Positions 5,580-7,814 of a DNA stretch of 7,814 bases are shown here, piece after piece. Location: the NCBI GenBank assembly GCA_041749275.1, contig JBGTBQ010000235.1, positions 1 through 7,814 on the forward strand, given 5' to 3'. Source of the DNA: JBGTBQ01 sp041749275. GTDB lineage: Bacteria; Acidobacteriota; Blastocatellia; Pyrinomonadales; Pyrinomonadaceae. Numbering within the stretch: the first letter of the stretch is position 1; every line of letters starts with the position of its first letter. The notes beneath the pieces are model-generated. The model was not told the DNA's origin. It worked only from the letters and a program-made list of their open reading frames with translations, and ran no database searches. A program made the position numbers and the translations under genes.

Positions 5580-6698
5580 ATGAGTAAACGCGACTACTAT
5601 GAAGTGCTCGGCGTCAGCCGGGGCGCGACCGAAGTAGAGATCAAGAGCGCCTACCGCAAACTCGCCGTGCGCTATCACCCGGACAAGAATCCCGGCGACA
5701 CGGAGGCCGAGGAGAAATTTAAGGAGGCCGCGGAGGCTTACTCCATCCTCTCGGACGCGGAGCAGCGCGCGCGCTACGACCGTTTCGGACACGCAGGCGT
5801 TTCGAGCACCGCGGGCGCGGGCTGGGGCGCGCAAGGGTTCGGCGGGATCGAAGACATTCTCGGCGACCTCTTCGGCTTCGGCGACATATTCGGCGGACGC
5901 TCCGGCGGCGGCGGGCGTCGCTCGGCAGCCCAGCGCGGAGCCGACTTGCGTTACGACCTTGAGATGACGCTCGAAGAGGCCGCGGGGGGCCTGACCGCGC
6001 AGTTACGTATCCCGCGTCTCGAAGGTTGTGAGAAATGTGCGGGGACGGGTGCGGCGGCGGGCACGCAGCCCGAATCCTGCGCGCCGTGCGGCGGCACGGG
6101 GCAGGTGCGTTACCAGCAGGGCTTCTTCTCCGTTGCGCGCACCTGCGGCAGTTGTCGCGGGACGGGCCGGATCATCCGCACGCCCTGCGACGAGTGCCGG
6201 GGCGCGGGCCGCGTCGAGCGAGAGAAGCAGATCGAGGTCAAAATTCCGGCGGGCGTCGAGACGGGTTCACGCTTGCGGCTCGCGGGCGAGGGCGAGGCCG
6301 GGACGCAGGGCGGCCCCGCGGGCGACCTCTATGTCGTCATCCACGTCAAGGAACACGAGCTGTTCGAGCGGCAGGGCAACAATCTCTACGCCTCCGTGCC
6401 CGTCACCTTCGCGCAGGCGGCGCTCGGCGCCGAGATCAACGTCTTCACGCTTGAAGGTCAACAGTCGTTAAAAGTTCCCGCCGGTACGCAGACCGGGACG
6501 GTCTTCCGCCTCAAAGGCAACGGCATGCCGGCGCTGGGCGGTCGCGGTCGTGGCGACCTCTATGTCTCCGTCACAGTCGTCACGCCGACCACTCTGACGC
6601 GCGAGCAACGGCGCCTGCTCGAACAACTAGCCGAGATCGAGGAGACGGACATTGACGAAAAGGGACTGATGGACAAGGTGCGCGACATCTTCGGCTAG
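5580..6698 (+). CDS. dnaJ: co-chaperone DnaJ (type I Hsp40)
   Basis: DnaJ binds non-native proteins and stimulates the DnaK ATPase. This 372-residue protein has the full class I layout. The J domain (about 4-69) has the essential HPD at 33-35 and the KRDYYEVLGV start. A Gly/Phe-rich segment (about 78-112) includes GFGGIEDILGDLFGFGDIFGG. The zinc region holds four CxxCxGxG motifs: CEKCAGTG (150-157), CAPCGGTG (167-174), CGSCRGTG (189-196) and CDECRGAG (203-210); the last has Ala in the variable position and is still canonical. The two C-terminal substrate-binding beta domains follow, with the dimerisation tail at the end. The length matches E. coli DnaJ (376). The ATG at 5580 fits the J-domain start exactly, but no Shine-Dalgarno sequence is present (upstream is ATTTTTGAA). 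It is the last gene of the cluster, and a hairpin terminator lies 85 bp downstream. Confidence 0.99.
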   Translation: MSKRDYYEVLGVSRGATEVEIKSAYRKLAVRYHPDKNPGDTEAEEKFKEAAEAYSILSDAEQRARYDRFGHAGVSSTAGAGWGAQGFGGIEDILGDLFGFGDIFGGRSGGGGRRSAAQRGADLRYDLEMTLEEAAGGLTAQLRIPRLEGCEKCAGTGAAAGTQPESCAPCGGTGQVRYQQGFFSVARTCGSCRGTGRIIRTPCDECRGAGRVEREKQIEVKIPAGVETGSRLRLAGEGEAGTQGGPAGDLYVVIHVKEHELFERQGNNLYASVPVTFAQAALGAEINVFTLEGQQSLKVPAGTQTGTVFRLKGNGMPALGGRGRGDLYVSVTVVTPTTLTREQRRLLEQLAEIEETDIDEKGLMDKVRDIFG

Positions 6699-6736
6699 AA
6701 ATAGTAAAGCAGTGAGAGACGGTTCAAAACAGTCTC

Positions 6737-6884
6737 CTCCGTCGGAGCGAACTATTTGTAGATTGTTCGCATGATTTCTTTTTAAGCTCCGGAGGAGCGG
6801 AATGTCATCATCATTCCGCTCCTCCGGAGCTTGTTCTTTATTGACGACGCGGCGCTACAAACATTTCGCCTCTCACGGAGCTAA
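6737..6884. repeat. four copies of a short interspersed repeat arranged as nested inverted pairs
   Basis: Four related copies share a core like GCTCCGKMGGAGCGRAATG, some continuing into TTTGTAG. Copy A is on + (6737-6761: CTCCGTCGGAGCGAA then CTATTTGTAG). Copy B is on + (6785-6805). Copy C is on - (6812-6831), the exact complement of B. Copy D is on - (6855-6884); read in reverse it gives AGCTCCGTGAGAGGCGAAAT then GTTTGTAG. A with D form the outer, diverged pair (one indel plus substitutions) and B with C form the inner, perfect pair. From memory, similar elements are common in genomes of Blastocatellia-type Acidobacteriota; this was not checked. Confidence 0.7.
6784..6840 (+). terminator. 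strong hairpin terminator after dnaJ
   Basis: Perfect 21-bp arms (6784-6804 and 6812-6832) flank a 7-nt loop TCATCAT, followed by the T-rich stretch TTGTTCTTTATT. The position 85 bp past the dnaJ stop suits the end of the chaperone operon. The arms are also two inverted copies of the interspersed repeat listed above, so the terminator seems to have been made from repeat copies. The T-tract is interrupted, so it may be a moderate terminator. Confidence 0.7.
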
Positions 6885-7132
6885 GGCGCATAGTTTTTAG
6901 AACGCTATAAACGGTTCACCGCGGATTGCTTGCTACTCCACTCCATTTGTATCAATACAAAACGTTCCCACATCATACGATTGCTCCATCTCACGCCGCT
7001 CTCTTAACGATTGAAAAGATGCTTCACCCGCTTTTCTTTAGAGAATCAACCATAAACGACATACGCACGTTTGCGGCACGGCGCGGCATACAACTTGCCA
7101 AAACATCCGGCATGAGCGAAGGGGGACTAAAG
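6885..7132. other. non-coding upstream region of the small secreted protein gene
   Basis: This AT-richer stretch between the repeat cluster and the gene at 7133 has no recognisable gene. The reading frame of the downstream gene is open back to 6926, but the added residues look like translated non-coding DNA, and the good ribosome binding site and signal peptide begin at 7133. A TATAAA (6906-6911) has no matching -35. A short palindrome at 6946-6961 is listed separately. Confidence 0.5.
6946..6961. promoter_or_regulatory. short palindrome, possible operator
   Basis: TTTGTAT and ATACAAA are perfect 7-bp inverted arms separated by CA. The size and symmetry would suit a dimeric regulator, and it lies about 170 bp before the secreted-protein gene. 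An inverted repeat of this size is expected by chance about once in a window this long, so the support is weak. Confidence 0.2.
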
Positions 7133-7492
7133 ATGAGACAACGACACGTAGCATTTTTTGCGGCAGCGCTACTGCTGTTTGCTGTGCCGGTAATGGCGCA
7201 TGCTTCCGGTGATGTTGACGATGATACGGATACACGTATGGTGGATGCGAAAGTTTTAGAGGTCACGGAGCATCGCATCTCTGTGATGGCGCGCACCGGC
7301 GTCGAGCACGTGATCGCCATCAACGATTCCAGCACGACGGTCTTGATGGGTGGTAAGGTTATAGCATTGAAAGACCTGCGACAGGGCGACGTGGTGACCG
7401 TCGAACTCGATGCGTCGAACCCGCTCAAGTTTGCCAGACAGATTAGAATCGCGGCGCAATCCGATAGTGAGTTGGCGACAGTCGTCCCATAA
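7133..7492 (+). CDS. small secreted DUF5666-like protein
   Basis: This 119-residue exported protein has a signal peptide: basic MRQRH, hydrophobic core about 7-20 (VAFFAAALLLFAVP), and a likely signal peptidase I cut after AHA (24). The mature part starts with an acidic, low-complexity stretch (DVDDDTDTD type, 27-34). A small beta-rich domain (about 36-107) follows, with the pattern VDAKVLEVTEHRISV, then GVEHVIAIN, VIALKDLRQGDVVTVELD and a final FARQIRIA strand. This resembles DUF5666-type modules, which have no established activity. No catalytic residues or cysteines are evident. The ATG at 7133 is preceded by AAGGGGG (7119-7125) at a 7-nt spacing, the best Shine-Dalgarno in the window. In-frame ATGs at 7112 and 6926 would spoil the signal peptide. 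A terminator-like hairpin follows, so it appears to be a single-gene unit. The family call is from pattern memory. Confidence 0.8.
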   Translation: MRQRHVAFFAAALLLFAVPVMAHASGDVDDDTDTRMVDAKVLEVTEHRISVMARTGVEHVIAINDSSTTVLMGGKVIALKDLRQGDVVTVELDASNPLKFARQIRIAAQSDSELATVVP

Positions 7493-7568
7493 CTCTTTGG
7501 CTGACCGCCACGACTTTGCCGGCGATTGAACAGGCATTTTTTAGCGCCTGATATTTCGCCGGGCAACA

Positions 7569-7620
7569 GAAAGCCGCCGCGCCTCCTTCGCTATAAGGCG
7601 CGGCGGCTTTCGCTGTTTCT
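7569..7620 (+). terminator. strong GC-rich hairpin, likely terminator of the secreted-protein gene
   Basis: Perfect 15-bp arms GAAAGCCGCCGCGCC (7569-7583) and GGCGCGGCGGCTTTC (7597-7611) enclose a 13-nt loop. The tail GCTGTTTCT is only moderately T-rich. It stands 76 bp past the stop codon at 7492. AAAGCCGCC...GGCGGCTTT hairpins are a common intrinsic terminator form; because of the flanking A and T residues it could work in both directions. Confidence 0.75.
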
Positions 7621-7784
7621 CACGCCGCTCATCTCCGCATCTCATTGCCGTCGCGCTCCGACTCACGTCGCTAAGGAGTCGTTAAAAAACAACTTCCCGA
7701 TTTATGAAAAGCTGTTATGCAAAGAAGAATATAACGGCTAGAATTGTTTGCTTCAAGAATACTTTATGAAGAAGTGAGAGTACA
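7612..7784. other. non-coding gap after the terminator
   Basis: There is no convincing gene. The + strand frame that is open over 7526-7741 crosses the terminator hairpin and resembles nothing known. A 6-bp stem CGACTC (7659-7664) with GAGTCG (7676-7681) is weak. Two -10-like hexamers, TATAAC (7730-7735) and TAGAAT (7739-7744), could serve the gene starting at 7785, but neither has a good -35. Confidence 0.4.
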
Positions 7785-7814
7785 ATGGTTCAGACAGAAT
7801 CATGCGGCGATTGC
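7785..7814 (+). CDS. possible start of a further gene, cut by the window edge
   Basis: An ATG at 7785 opens ten codons, MVQTESCGDC, before the window ends. Upstream GAAGTGAGAG is a weak purine-rich ribosome binding site. The two cysteines in CGDC could be a CxxC motif, but nothing more can be said. An earlier ATG at 7766 stops after two codons. The terminator and AT-rich gap before it make a new transcription unit here plausible. Confidence 0.35.
   Translation, partial: MVQTESCGDC

Noticed and set aside
5496..5580. dnaK-dnaJ hairpin as a classical RNA thermometer
   Set aside because: A perfect stem of 27 or more base pairs would not melt at growth temperatures, and there is no Shine-Dalgarno sequence for it to hide. 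Processing or attenuation fits better.
7526..7741. 71-codon + strand frame downstream of the secreted-protein gene
   Set aside because: It reads through a strong terminator hairpin and has no protein features.

Overview
The window is a GC-rich bacterial chromosome segment (roughly 60% G+C by eye). It is dominated by a complete heat-shock chaperone cluster on the + strand, in the order hrcA-grpE-dnaK-dnaJ. The gene order, the protein features, the lack of Shine-Dalgarno sequences before the chaperone genes, the heptameric repeats between genes and the 'GCTCCGxAGGAGCG' type interspersed repeats all suggest Acidobacteriota, probably a Blastocatellia/Pyrinomonadaceae-like organism. That assignment is an inference from pattern memory and has not been tested by a search.

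Layout: (1) 119-850, minus strand, a SprT-like zinc metallopeptidase transcribed away from the chaperone cluster. (2) 851-1330, about 480 bp between divergent genes with no convincing gene; it holds candidate promoters for hrcA and a weak hairpin plus T-run. (3) 1436-6698, the chaperone cluster: HrcA repressor, GrpE nucleotide exchange factor with a long acidic N-terminal extension, DnaK (Hsp70) and DnaJ (Hsp40). The 89-bp grpE-dnaK gap and the 90-bp dnaK-dnaJ gap share one architecture: GTGATGA-type heptads just after the stop codon, then a short spacer, then TCATCAC-type heptads running almost into the next start codon. In the dnaK-dnaJ gap the arms form a perfect 27-bp inverted repeat. (4) 6699-7132, non-coding, with two nested inverted pairs of a short interspersed repeat; the inner pair doubles as the cluster's likely terminator. 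(5) 7133-7492, a small secreted protein of the DUF5666-like type, followed by a strong terminator-like hairpin (7569-7611). (6) From 7785, the possible start of another gene that runs off the window.

The four chaperone-cluster proteins form one functional unit. DnaJ delivers substrate to DnaK and stimulates its ATPase, GrpE resets the nucleotide, and HrcA is the classical repressor of such operons. No CIRCE operator (TTAGCACTC-N9-GAGTGCTAA) is visible anywhere in the window, so how this HrcA controls its own cluster is open. I see no wholly new multi-gene system here. The most unusual content is the repeat and hairpin architecture placed directly at the dnaK and dnaJ start codons, and the nested repeat cluster after dnaJ.
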